Origin: Roseinatronobacter bogoriensis DSM 18756
GTDB lineage: Bacteria > Pseudomonadota > Alphaproteobacteria > Rhodobacterales > Rhodobacteraceae
Direction of reading: 5' to 3'
Assembly: GCF_004366635.1 (NCBI RefSeq)
Contig: NZ_SORN01000008.1
Coordinates: 1 to 64,000 of the forward strand
Length of the DNA: 64,000 bases
Position 1 is the stretch's first letter. Each line of letters opens with the position of its first letter. Position numbers and translations under genes: made by a program. This document shows positions 25,049-35,647 of this stretch, piece after piece. Under the pieces are notes generated by a model that was not told where the DNA came from, did no database searches, and saw nothing but the letters and a program-made list of their open reading frames with translations.

Positions 25049-25921
25049 TCACATCGCGTCAAAAACCGGTGGCGTTTTTTTGTTCGTGCCGGTGTTTGGC
25101 GCAGTTTCAAGGGAAAGAAAATCGAAAAGCGCGGGGTCGGGCATATGCGAGGGGCGAATGTTCATAAGCGCGCGAAACATTACGTTGCGCCGCCCCGGCA
25201 TACGCTTTTCCCAGTCATTCAGCAACGCCTTGACCTGCATACGTTGCAATCCGTCCTGACTGCCACACAGATCGCAGGGAATGATCGGGTAATTCATGGC
25301 GCGGGCAAAACGGTCACAGTCATCTTCGGACACAAAGGAGAGGGGGCGATACACAAAAAGATCCCCTTCTTCATTCACCAGCTTTGGCGGCATCGTGGCC
25401 AGTCGGCCACCATGAAACAGATTCATGAAGAAAGTTTCCAGCAGATCGTCACGATGATGGCCCAGCACCACGGCAGAGCATCCTTCTTCGCGGGCGATTC
25501 GGTACAGATTGCCGCGCCGCAGGCGCGAACACAGCGCGCAATAGGTGCGCCCTTCGGGCACCTTGTCCATGACGACAGAATAGGTGTCGCGGTATTCGAT
25601 CCGGTGGGGAATTTGCATCCGCGTCAGGAATTCCGGCAAGACCGTTGCCGGGAAGCCGGGCTGGCCCTGATCCAAGTTGCAGGCCAGCAATTCGACCGGC
25701 AGCAGGCCACGCCATTTCAACTCTGTCAAAGCAGCCAGCAGGGTATAGCTGTCCTTGCCGCCAGACAGACAGACCAGCCAGCGCGCGCCGGGTTCCACCA
25801 TGCCATATTGGTCGATTACGGCACGCGTTTCACGGATAATGCGCTTGCGCAGCTTGCGAAACTCGGTCGTGTCGGGGGCATTTTGCAGAATCAGCGGTAT
25901 ATCTGCGTTTTCATCAAGCAT
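25049..25921 (-). CDS. ttcA: tRNA-cytidine(32) 2-sulfurtransferase TtcA
   Basis: 290 residues. The PP-loop SGGKDS is at 53-58. Two CxxC pairs (CALC and CDLC), which hold the 4Fe-4S cluster in TtcA, are present with the typical YCALCSRLRRG and PCDLCGSQ. It makes 2-thiocytidine at position 32 of some tRNAs. Between yidC and yidD on the minus strand; the next gene upstream, yidD, ends 6 bases before. Confidence 0.93.
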   Translation of the reverse strand: MLDENADIPLILQNAPDTTEFRKLRKRIIRETRAVIDQYGMVEPGARWLVCLSGGKDSYTLLAALTELKWRGLLPVELLACNLDQGQPGFPATVLPEFLTRMQIPHRIEYRDTYSVVMDKVPEGRTYCALCSRLRRGNLYRIAREEGCSAVVLGHHRDDLLETFFMNLFHGGRLATMPPKLVNEEGDLFVYRPLSFVSEDDCDRFARAMNYPIIPCDLCGSQDGLQRMQVKALLNDWEKRMPGRRNVMFRALMNIRPSHMPDPALFDFLSLETAPNTGTNKKTPPVFDAM

Positions 25922-25927
25922 GAACCG

Positions 25928-26203
25928 TCACCTTTTTCCGTCGTCGCGCTGGGGGTCAGGCTGTGCACCCGCCTTTGCAGGGCGCTCGGGAACAGGGTCA
26001 TAGCCAGAACTGCCCAAGGGGTGGCAGCGCCCGATGCGGCGGATTGTTAACCATGTGCCCTTTATCGCGCCATGCCGTTCCAACGCTTCCATCGCATAGG
26101 CCGAACAGGTGGGTTGAAACCTGCAGCCATGCCCAACCCAAGGGCTGAACACGACCCGATAAAACCGCACTGGTAGCGAGACGACCCATGCCAGCGGTGT
26201 CAT
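25928..26203 (-). CDS. yidD: YidD membrane protein insertion efficiency factor
   Basis: 91 residues from MTPLAWVVSLPVRFYRVVFS, with GGAGG as SD. The family signature CRFQPTCSAYAMEALERHG and RIGRCHPLGSSGYDPVP are complete. Small amphipathic protein at the inner membrane that helps YidC. The start overlaps the rnpA stop by four bases. The Lys/Arg-rich tail is variable. In most bacteria it sits between rnpA and yidC; here ttcA lies between. Confidence 0.95.
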   Translation of the reverse strand: MTPLAWVVSLPVRFYRVVFSPWVGHGCRFQPTCSAYAMEALERHGAIKGTWLTIRRIGRCHPLGSSGYDPVPERPAKAGAQPDPQRDDGKR

Positions 26204-26619
26204 GACGTGCCTCCGTGAAGCTTGTCCAGCGCGCGCTGAAGGTCCACGCACATTGCCGCGAAGTTGTGGCTGACAGTTGCGCCAGGCCGACCGACCAGCA
26301 CATAATCCCAGCCGTCACGGCCTTGGTGTGTTATGACATCACGTGCGACGGCACGCAAACGGCGCTTGGCGCGGTTGCGCGCAACCGCATTTCCCAGTTT
26401 CTTGGAGCAAGTGAAGCCCACGCGGACCCCCTTATCCGTATCGGGGCCACGCTGTCGCGCTTGTAACAAAAAAGCCGTGCAGGGCAAGCGCACAGCTTTT
26501 GCGGCGCGCACGAAATCTGCGCGCTTCTTCAGGGTTTGTAGTTTTGAACAAGTTAAATCCGCCGGTGCAGAGGCAGGTTCGGCGATTTGCCTTGCCACAT
26601 TTGCACCCGGCGGTTTCAT
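26200..26619 (-). CDS. rnpA: Ribonuclease P protein component
   Basis: 139 residues from ATG with AGAGG seven bases upstream; a longer ORF exists but overlaps rpmH. The RNR motif region GNAVARNRAKRRLRAV is clear, with VGFTCSKKLG before it. Assists the RNase P RNA in tRNA 5' maturation. The first 28 residues are a lineage-specific extension. 37 bases after rpmH, coupled to yidD by ATGA. Confidence 0.95.
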   Translation of the reverse strand: MKPPGANVARQIAEPASAPADLTCSKLQTLKKRADFVRAAKAVRLPCTAFLLQARQRGPDTDKGVRVGFTCSKKLGNAVARNRAKRRLRAVARDVITHQGRDGWDYVLVGRPGATVSHNFAAMCVDLQRALDKLHGGTS

Positions 26620-26656
26620 CTTGCTAACCTCTGGCCCGCTATCGCAGGCCATGCAA

Positions 26657-26791
26657 TCAGGCCGACAGTTTCTTGCGGCCCATGCGACGGCGCGCATTCA
26701 GAATTTTCTGGCCCGCTTTTGTGGCCATGCGTGCGCGAAAACCGTGGCGGCGCTTGCGCACCAGGTTACTGGGCTGATAGGTGCGTTTCAT
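26657..26791 (-). CDS. rpmH: 50S ribosomal protein L34
   Basis: 44 residues: starts MKRTYQPSNLVRKRRHGFRA and ends GRKKLSA, matching L34 throughout. It is a small Arg/Lys-rich protein of the large subunit. An SD-like GGAACGGAG precedes the start. It heads the rpmH-rnpA-yidD-ttcA run, and a promoter with good spacing lies 70-100 bases upstream. In many bacteria this gene neighbours dnaA; here it does not. Confidence 0.97.
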   Translation of the reverse strand: MKRTYQPSNLVRKRRHGFRARMATKAGQKILNARRRMGRKKLSA

Positions 26792-26861
26792 CGCTCCGTT
26801 CCTTATATCCGGGTAGCCGGGGTCCCGCGGGATTCGGCCACGTATTCTTATTCAAGACCGC

Positions 26862-26890
26862 CGCATACCCGCCATGCCCATGCAAGTCAA
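26862..26890 (-). promoter_or_regulatory. Putative rpmH promoter
   Basis: Read on the minus strand: TTGACT (26890-26885) and TATGCG (26867-26862) with a 17-base spacer, about 70 bases upstream of rpmH. The plus-strand gene starts beyond it, so the region is a divergent control region. Confidence 0.5.
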
Positions 26891-27046
26891 TTCTCAAATC
26901 CTTGAAAACGGCGCTGGCAGATCTGGATTGCGCGGAAAACTGAAACATTTCGCTTGTTACCCTCGCAAATGATCAAGGCCTCGTGAGAATGCAAGAAAAC
27001 ATGAAACACCTTGGGCTTTCTTGCGTAATCCGACATGGTGACGGCA

Positions 27047-27796
27047 ATGAAAGGACCGCTTCGTTTGACACAGCCCATCAGACCCGCAGTGCAATGGCGC
27101 CAGCGTTTGCCGATTCTTGTCATTATCGTTGTGGCGATCCTTGGCGCTATCGTCTTGCGCGAATATCTGTCCTTTGACGCGCTGCGCGAAAATCGCAGCG
27201 CGCTGATCGCTTTTCGTGACAGCAATTACCTGCTGACCGCTGCCGCCTTTATCCTTGCCTATATTGCAATCGTCAGCTTCTCACTGCCCGGCGCAACAGC
27301 GGCCACATTGACGGGGGGGTTCCTGTTCGGCCTGTTTCCGGGGGCTGCGTTCAACCTGATCTCTGCCACGATTGGCGCGATCATGATTTTCTGGGCAGTG
27401 CGCGCGGGGTTTGGCCGGTCAATGGCGGCGCGGATCGATGCAAGCAACGGGCGCGTTAAGCAGTTGACACGGGCGATACGCGCAAATGAATTTCCGGTCC
27501 TGTTCTCGCTGCGCCTGATGCCGGTGTTGCCGTTCTTTGTGATGAATGTCATTCCGGCCTTGATCGGTGTGCGCACATCGGTTTTCGCGGCCAGCACATT
27601 TCTGGGCATCATGCCGGGGGGGCTTGTCTACACATGGGTTGGCGCAGGGCTGGGCGAGGTGTTTGCCCGTGATGAAACACCCGATCTGGGTATTATATTC
27701 GAGCCGCATATTCTGGGGCCGCTTCTGGGATTGGCCTTGTTGTCGCTACTGCCCACAATCGTGAAATACCTGCGCGGCAAGGAGCGTGAGATATGA
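27047..27796 (+). CDS. TVP38/TMEM64 (DedA-like) membrane protein
   Basis: 249 residues. The start at 27047 is chosen because GGTGA lies five bases before it; ATG 27035 is possible. About five or six membrane segments with FSLPGATAATLTGGFLFG and LRLMPVLPFFVMNVIPALIG, the re-entrant loop region with its conserved Arg and Pro of this superfamily. Members are linked to lipid or membrane transport. The stop overlaps the following flavoprotein gene by four bases, and fusions of the two domains are known, which suggests joint function. Confidence 0.88.
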   Translation: MKGPLRLTQPIRPAVQWRQRLPILVIIVVAILGAIVLREYLSFDALRENRSALIAFRDSNYLLTAAAFILAYIAIVSFSLPGATAATLTGGFLFGLFPGAAFNLISATIGAIMIFWAVRAGFGRSMAARIDASNGRVKQLTRAIRANEFPVLFSLRLMPVLPFFVMNVIPALIGVRTSVFAASTFLGIMPGGLVYTWVGAGLGEVFARDETPDLGIIFEPHILGPLLGLALLSLLPTIVKYLRGKEREI

Positions 27797-29187
27797 ACCA
27801 TATCAAGACAGATATCTGCGTGATCGGGGGCGGCTCTGGCGGGCTTTCGGTTGCTGCGGGGGCCGTGCAGATGGGGGCACGCGTCGTGTTGGTCGAAGGG
27901 CACAAGATGGGGGGGGATTGCCTGAATTACGGCTGTGTCCCTTCCAAGGCGCTGCTTGCGCAAGCCAAGGGCGTCAAGGCACGCGGGGCCCCCCCACGCG
28001 CCGAAGATTTCAGCGCCGCCATGGCACATGTCCACGCAACCATTGCGGCTATCGCGCCCCATGATTCGGTTGAAAGGTTCGAGGGGTTAGGCGTTCAGGT
28101 CATCGAAGGTTTCGCGCGTTTCACCGGCGCTGATACGGTTGTGGTGGGCGAGACAACAATTTCTGCGCGCCGCTTTGTCATTGCGACTGGATCACGCGCA
28201 TTCGTGCCACCGATCAAGGGGCTGGAAGACGTGCCCTATATGACCAATGAAACCCTGTTTGAACAAACCGAGTGCCCCAGCCACCTGCTGATCATCGGTG
28301 CTGGTCCCATCGGGTTGGAAATGGCGCAGGCCCATCGCCGCCTTGGCGCACGGGTCACTGTGATCGAAGGGGCCACCGCCCTTGGCCGCGATGACCCAGA
28401 GGCCGCCGCGGTCGTGCTGGACCAGTTGCGCAGCGAAGGGGTCGAGATTATCGAGCAGGCTCAGGTCGAGCAGGTCTCTGGCCGCGCAGGCGCGATTGAG
28501 GTGCAGGTAAAGGGCGGCACGATTTTTGTGGGAACGCATTTGCTTGTCGCGGTCGGGCGCGCGCCGAATGTCGAAAAGCTGGATCTGGCCAAGGCGGGTA
28601 TACGCCACACGCAGGCAGGCATTACTGTAGATGCCAGGTTGCGCAGCAGCAACCGGCGCGTCTATGCCATTGGCGATGTGGCAGGGCAGGGGCAGTTTAC
28701 CCATCTGGCGGGCTACCATGCGGGTGTGGTCATCCGCTCTGTGGTGTTCGGCTTGCCCGCGAAAGCGCGGCACGATCACATTCCGCATGTCACTTTTACT
28801 GACCCCGAACTGGCCCATATCGGACTAACCGAGGCCGCGGCGCGCAAGCGCTATGGTGGACAGGTCAGTATACACAAGATTGGATATGACCAGATCGACC
28901 GTGCGCAAGCCGAAGGCTGGAAGACAGGCTTTATCAAGTTGATGGCCGTGCGGGGACGGCCTGTGGGGGTGACGATTGTCGGCACGCAGGCGGGCGAGGT
29001 GATCGCCCCATATGCGCTTGCAATGGCGAACAATCTGAAGTTGAGTGCTGTTGCCGGAACGGTATTGCCATATCCGACTTTGGCGGAAATCGGCAAACGC
29101 GCAGCAGGGGCCTATTTTTCACCGAAACTCTTTGATAGCATAAACGTGAAGCGCTTTGTAGGCTTGGTTCAGAGGTGGTTGCCCTGA
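27793..29187 (+). CDS. FAD-dependent disulfide oxidoreductase, mercuric reductase-like
   Basis: 464 residues. FAD-binding GGGSGGLSVA near the start, redox disulfide Cys43/Cys48 in GGDCLNYGCVPSK, NAD(P) site GAGPIGLEMAQ, second FAD motif YAIGDVAGQGQ. In lipoamide dehydrogenases the C-terminus has a catalytic His before PTLSE; here the segment is LPYPTLAEI, with no His. This, and the absence of lipoamide complex genes nearby, argues against E3 function. Mercuric reductase is also unlikely: no mer genes and no C-terminal CysCys. Partner and substrate unknown; coupled to the TVP38 protein. Confidence 0.85.
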   Translation: MNHIKTDICVIGGGSGGLSVAAGAVQMGARVVLVEGHKMGGDCLNYGCVPSKALLAQAKGVKARGAPPRAEDFSAAMAHVHATIAAIAPHDSVERFEGLGVQVIEGFARFTGADTVVVGETTISARRFVIATGSRAFVPPIKGLEDVPYMTNETLFEQTECPSHLLIIGAGPIGLEMAQAHRRLGARVTVIEGATALGRDDPEAAAVVLDQLRSEGVEIIEQAQVEQVSGRAGAIEVQVKGGTIFVGTHLLVAVGRAPNVEKLDLAKAGIRHTQAGITVDARLRSSNRRVYAIGDVAGQGQFTHLAGYHAGVVIRSVVFGLPAKARHDHIPHVTFTDPELAHIGLTEAAARKRYGGQVSIHKIGYDQIDRAQAEGWKTGFIKLMAVRGRPVGVTIVGTQAGEVIAPYALAMANNLKLSAVAGTVLPYPTLAEIGKRAAGAYFSPKLFDSINVKRFVGLVQRWLP

Positions 29188-29209
29188 CCTGCATGCGCTA
29201 GGTAAGGGT

Positions 29210-30607
29210 ATGATCTCGAATAGTTTGTCAGCGCGGTTTCTTTGGCTTGTCGTCATCTTCGTGATGCTGGCAGAAGTTCTTATATTCGTGCCCTCGGTGT
29301 CACGATTCCGCGAAGAGTATCTTCTGGCGCGGTTGGAACGCGCGCAAATCGCCTCTCTGGCATTGCTGGCCTCTGACGGGTCCATCGCTGGCGACTTGGC
29401 GGGCGAATTGCTGGAAAATGCGGGCGTCTATAACGTGGTCCTGCGTCGGGATGCCGTGCGCGAACTGATCCTGTCATCGCCCATACCGGGACAGATTGAC
29501 GCGACTTATGATTTGCGCGGTGCCAATGCCTTTGCGTTGATGCGCGATGCGATTGACGAAATGCGCCGCAATGAAGCAAGAATCATAAGGGTGATTGGCG
29601 ACCCGGTGCAACAGGCCGGTTTGTTGATCGAGATCACCCTAGATACTGAAAACCTGCAATCTGGCCTGTGGGAGTATGGTAAGCGTATCTTGCTGATATC
29701 GCTTCTGATTTCGGGGTTCACAGCGCTGTTGCTGTATTTGTCAATTCAAGCGTTTGTGGTCGCTCCGATGCAGCGCGTGATCCGCTCTATGTCATCCTAT
29801 GCAGACGCGCCGCAAGATGCCAACCGGATTATCGTGCCGCAATCCACCATCCGCGAGATCAGAGAAGCGGAAGAGGCGCTGAACCAGATGCAGACCGACC
29901 TGACAGGGTTATTGCGGCAGAAGAACCGGCTTGTGCAATTGGGCGGTTCGGTCGCGCGGATCAGTCATGATTTGCGCAATATGCTGACCACGGCCTCCAT
30001 GCTGGCGGACCGCATGGAAACCAGCAAAGACCCCAGCGTTCAGCGCGCTGCCCCGAAGCTTGTCGGGTCATTGTCGCGCGCGATCAACCTGTGTGAATCA
30101 ACCCTCGCTTTCGGCAAGGCAGAAGAGGCACCGCCAAAGCTTGCCCGTCTGGGACTTGCGGCGCTGATCGAAGATGTTGTCGAAAGTGAAAAACTAGCCA
30201 TTGCAGAGGGCGCAGAGATTACATTTCTGACCGAACTGCCCGCCGATCTGACCGTCCATGCCGATGGCGAGCAGCTTTACCGGGTGCTGAACAATCTGGT
30301 GCGCAATGCGCGTCAGGCGCTTGAGGCGACCAAGCAACCCGGTGTCATAGAGATATTGGCCAAGCGCTCGGATCAGGATGGCAAGCCCGGTGTCGCAATA
30401 AGGGTTGGGGATTCGGGGCCGGGTTTGCCGCCGAAGGCGCGCGAGCATTTGTTCGAGGCCTTTCAGGGCGGGGCGCGCAAAGGGGGTGTCGGGCTGGGGC
30501 TGGCCATCGCGGCGGAACTTGTGCGCGGGCATGGCGGTGTGTTGGAGTTGATCCGCTCAGATGCCGACGGCACGGAATTTCGCATCTGGTTGCCGTGCGA
30601 AAACTGA
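29210..30607 (+). CDS. Membrane sensor histidine kinase
   Basis: 465 residues. TM helices at about 10-28 and 160-183 flank a periplasmic sensor region. A HAMP-like linker is followed by the H-box VARISHDLRNMLTTAS with His253. The ATPase domain has N-box NNLVRNARQALEAT, G1 VGDSGPGLPP and G2 GGVGLGLAIAAELV. No response regulator gene lies next to it, so it is an orphan kinase. SD AAGGG. It begins 22 bases after the flavoprotein gene, so it may share its transcript, but the signal is unknown. Confidence 0.92.
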   Translation: MISNSLSARFLWLVVIFVMLAEVLIFVPSVSRFREEYLLARLERAQIASLALLASDGSIAGDLAGELLENAGVYNVVLRRDAVRELILSSPIPGQIDATYDLRGANAFALMRDAIDEMRRNEARIIRVIGDPVQQAGLLIEITLDTENLQSGLWEYGKRILLISLLISGFTALLLYLSIQAFVVAPMQRVIRSMSSYADAPQDANRIIVPQSTIREIREAEEALNQMQTDLTGLLRQKNRLVQLGGSVARISHDLRNMLTTASMLADRMETSKDPSVQRAAPKLVGSLSRAINLCESTLAFGKAEEAPPKLARLGLAALIEDVVESEKLAIAEGAEITFLTELPADLTVHADGEQLYRVLNNLVRNARQALEATKQPGVIEILAKRSDQDGKPGVAIRVGDSGPGLPPKAREHLFEAFQGGARKGGVGLGLAIAAELVRGHGGVLELIRSDADGTEFRIWLPCEN

Positions 30608-30684
30608 ATTTTTTAGCTTGATTGCAAATTCGTCACCAAAGGCCCCTTGCAAAGCGGCAAGCGGGGCGATATGTCGCCCTCAAC

Positions 30685-30761
30685 GCGCCCGTAGCTCAGC
30701 TGGATAGAGCACCAGACTACGAATCTGGGGGTCAGAGGTTCGAATCCTTTCGGGCGCGCCA
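30685..30761 (+). tRNA. tRNA-Arg (anticodon ACG)
   Basis: 77 bases with CCA encoded. Acceptor GCGCCCG/CGGGCGC with G discriminator; anticodon stem CCAGA/TCTGG and loop CTACGAA, anticodon ACG at 30719-30721 (read as ICG after deamination). T-loop TTCGAAT is standard. Confidence 0.97.
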
Positions 30762-30808
30762 TTCACCTGAAAAACAGGTTTTGTGTTTGAATAAAGCACT
30801 CCTAATGG

Positions 30809-30826
30809 CAGGGATGCCCTGTTTTT
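30809..30826 (+). terminator. Terminator after tRNA-Arg
   Basis: Stem CAGGG/CCCTG with loop ATG followed by TTTTT. A smaller ACCTG/CAGGT stem (30765-30779) follows the tRNA directly. Confidence 0.6.
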
Positions 30827-30935
30827 CACTGTTAAAACGCAATCAGTCTTTGAAAAGCAGATCGCAAAACGCGCCAGTTTTCCTGTGCTGAAAGGTCTGC
30901 GCGGTACGAAACGCTAGGTCTTTGGATAAACGGCG

Positions 30936-31319
30936 TCAGACCGGGTTTTGTGCCCCGGCAAAGAACAGCAACCGCCCATCTGCATCATAGATTGGTCTGA
31001 TTCTGAGGCGGTTCACAAAGGCGGACCCATCCTTGCGGTAATTCAGGATATCAATCGTGAACCGCGTCTGCGCGCGTAACGCATTTCGGATGGCTTCGAT
31101 TGCATAAGGGCTGGTCTCTGGCCCTTGAAGAAAGCGGCAATTGCGCCCCAAGGCCTCATCAGGGCTGTAGCCGGTATGCGCTTCGAATTCCTCGCTCACA
31201 TAGATCATCGGATTGTCGGGCAAATGAGGATCCGAGAAGACAACGCTCATCTCGGTCTCATCGGCTTCCAGCATGCCCCTTAGCGTCGCTTGATCCATCA
31301 TCAAATTCCGTACTTGCAT
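30936..31319 (-). CDS. Short LOV-domain blue-light photoreceptor
   Basis: 127 residues, a single PAS/LOV domain with little else. The signature GRNCRFLQG at 58-66 contains Cys61, which forms the flavin adduct in light; NYRKDGSAFVNRLRIRPI and FAGAQNPV match the core flavin pocket. There is no output domain, so it is of the short LOV type that dimerises through flanking helices. ATG 31301 is an alternative start. Neighbours are tRNA-Arg and uvrB; the kinase upstream (29210) is the nearest signalling gene. The partner is not known. Confidence 0.9.
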   Translation of the reverse strand: MQVRNLMMDQATLRGMLEADETEMSVVFSDPHLPDNPMIYVSEEFEAHTGYSPDEALGRNCRFLQGPETSPYAIEAIRNALRAQTRFTIDILNYRKDGSAFVNRLRIRPIYDADGRLLFFAGAQNPV

Positions 31320-31499
31320 TCAATTAGCGGCCTGCGCATCTACTGCCAGATACCTTGCCAGAATGTGGGTAGCAATGCGCGAATTGCGCGCAGCAGATGA
31401 CAAGATTAGCCGGGAAACCTATTTCATTTGCTGATGAACATTGGCCTGTGCGGTCGGGAGGCCGTGTTAAACCTTGTTTTCAGACAAAAGGCGGTGCCT

Positions 31500-33704
<2,205 letters not shown>

Positions 33705-33768
33705 ACTTGGCCTTTCAGCCCCGTTGTTCAAGGTGGAAAGCGGCAAGGGTCGGGCTGGTTCAGCGTTG

Positions 33769-35070
33769 TCAGGTAATATGGTCAAGGATCAGCGGGCGCG
33801 CGGCTGCCGCGCCGCCGATCTGGCACGCGGCGAGAAATGATTGTGCTGCCGCCCGCGCTGTGGCGTCATCCGCAGCATGGACGCGCGCAAGCGTGTCACC
33901 GCGCGTGACATGCGTGCCCTCAGGCAGGATATCCGAGAAACCCACGCGCGGGTCGATCCTGTCTGTCGGCTGTCGTCTGCCGCCGCCAAGCTCAATGACG
34001 GCCAGCCCGATGGCGCGTGTATCATGGCCCGTGATCACCCCGTCATGCGGTGCGGCGACTTCGAGACTTGCAGGGGCGGGGGAGATGTAGGTGGTTGGGT
34101 TTTCCAGCAGGTCGCGCGGCCCGCCAAGCGCTGCAACCATTTGCCCAAAGCACGCCGCCGCGCGGCCAGAATAAAAGGCATCATCAATCATTTTTCGCCC
34201 TGGCGCGGTATCGGGGGCAAGCCCTGCCAGCACCAGCCCTTCAGCGCCAAGGGCGCAGGTCACATCCCACAAGCGGGGCGGAACCGCGCGCCCGGTCAGG
34301 AAGTCCAGCGCGACCAACAGTTCCAGCGCATTGCCCGCTGCCGGGGCAAGCGGCGTGTTCATGTCCGTGATCAGCGCAGAAGTTCGGCACCCAGCACCAT
34401 TTGCAACATCGACTAGGGCCCGCGCTAGCGCTTTCGCCTGTGCCAGATCGGCCATGAAGGCCCCACTACCGCATTTAACATCCAGCACCAGCGCATCCAG
34501 CCCCGCCGCCAGTTTCTTGGACAGGATCGAGGCGGTTATCAGGTCCAGCGACTCAACAGTCGCGGTAACATCGCGCACGGCATAGAACCGCCGGTCTGCG
34601 GGGGCAAGCTGGCCCGTCTGGCCTATGATTGCGCAGCCTGTCATGCCAATCACCTGCCGCAACAAGCGCAGGTCCGGCGTTGTGTTATAGCCCGGTATCG
34701 CCTCCAGCTTGTCCAGAGTGCCGCCCGTATGCCCCAAACCGCGACCAGAAATCATAGGCACCACCGCGCCGCAAACCGCAAGCGCAGGGGCCAGCATCAG
34801 CGACACTGTATCGCCAATCCCGCCGGTCGAGTGTTTGTCCAGCACAGGCCCGCTGTCCCATTGCAGCACATCACCGGAATCGCGCATCGCTTCGGTCAGG
34901 GCAACGCGTTCGGTCAGCCCCATACCGTTCAGAACCACGGCCATCGCGAATGCGCCCAGTTGAGCATCGCCAAGGGTGCCATCAGTCATGCCTTGGACAA
35001 GGGCTGCTATTTCTGCTGGCGTCAGGCGCTGCCCATCGCGCTTGCGTCTGATAAGTTCCTGATACAACAT
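33769..35070 (-). CDS. deoA: Thymidine phosphorylase
   Basis: 433 residues from MLYQELIRRKRDGQRLT; the ORF upstream of this ATG has no family match. The pyrimidine phosphorylase signature SGRGLGHTGGTLDKLEA is complete; LDKHSTGGIGDTVSL binds phosphate. It releases thymine from thymidine for salvage. A PaaI-type gene starts 84 bases away on plus, divergently. Thymidine rather than general pyrimidine phosphorylase is favoured by length; specificity was not tested. Confidence 0.93.
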   Translation of the reverse strand: MLYQELIRRKRDGQRLTPAEIAALVQGMTDGTLGDAQLGAFAMAVVLNGMGLTERVALTEAMRDSGDVLQWDSGPVLDKHSTGGIGDTVSLMLAPALAVCGAVVPMISGRGLGHTGGTLDKLEAIPGYNTTPDLRLLRQVIGMTGCAIIGQTGQLAPADRRFYAVRDVTATVESLDLITASILSKKLAAGLDALVLDVKCGSGAFMADLAQAKALARALVDVANGAGCRTSALITDMNTPLAPAAGNALELLVALDFLTGRAVPPRLWDVTCALGAEGLVLAGLAPDTAPGRKMIDDAFYSGRAAACFGQMVAALGGPRDLLENPTTYISPAPASLEVAAPHDGVITGHDTRAIGLAVIELGGGRRQPTDRIDPRVGFSDILPEGTHVTRGDTLARVHAADDATARAAAQSFLAACQIGGAAAARPLILDHIT

Positions 35071-35154
35071 TGGCGTTTCGTCTATGATGGCGCTTGTCCC
35101 AAGCCTTGCTTTTCCCACCTGCAAAGGCAAGAAAATTCCCGGAACGGAGGATAA

Positions 35155-35562
35155 ATGATCGACCCGCGCATCGCTGAGAGTTTTGCCCGCCAAAGCATGA
35201 TGACAAGCCTGCAAGCCAGGCTCATCGAGGCAGATGCGGGGCGCTGCGTCATTCATGCGCCGGTGCTGGCGGGGTTTCAGCAACAACATGGCGCGGCCCA
35301 TGCGGCCGTGGCCTTTGCCTTGGGCGATTCGGCGGCGGGCTATGCCGCGCTTACCCTGTTGACCGAGGGGCAGGAAGTGATGACCGTCGAGATGAAGATC
35401 AACCTGCTGTCACCGGCTATTGGTGAGCGTTTGGAAGCCGTGGGCGAAGTTGTGCGCAATGGTCGCCGCCTGAGTGTGGTCCGTGCCGAAGTGGTGGCAG
35501 TTGCAGATGAGAAGCGAAAGACGATTGCCGTGTTGCAAGGAACAATGATCGGGGTCCAATAG
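35155..35562 (+). CDS. PaaI-like hotdog thioesterase
   Basis: 135 residues with a single hotdog fold. QQHGAAHAAVAFALGDSAAGYAA includes the catalytic Asp region of the PaaI group. Hydrolyses acyl- or phenylacetyl-CoA type esters; substrate unknown. AACGGAGG is a strong SD. Divergent from deoA, 84 bases apart. Confidence 0.85.
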   Translation: MIDPRIAESFARQSMMTSLQARLIEADAGRCVIHAPVLAGFQQQHGAAHAAVAFALGDSAAGYAALTLLTEGQEVMTVEMKINLLSPAIGERLEAVGEVVRNGRRLSVVRAEVVAVADEKRKTIAVLQGTMIGVQ

Positions 35563-35647
35563 CCCCTCTGGACAAGTGCCATTTGCCTGAATACTACACA
35601 TGTTCAACATGTCTGCTGCATTTCGCGGCTGTTCCGAAAGTATCTCG

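Noticed and set aside
27793..29187. Lipoamide dehydrogenase or mercuric reductase as a firm name
   Set aside because: The catalytic His is missing and no complex or mer genes are near.
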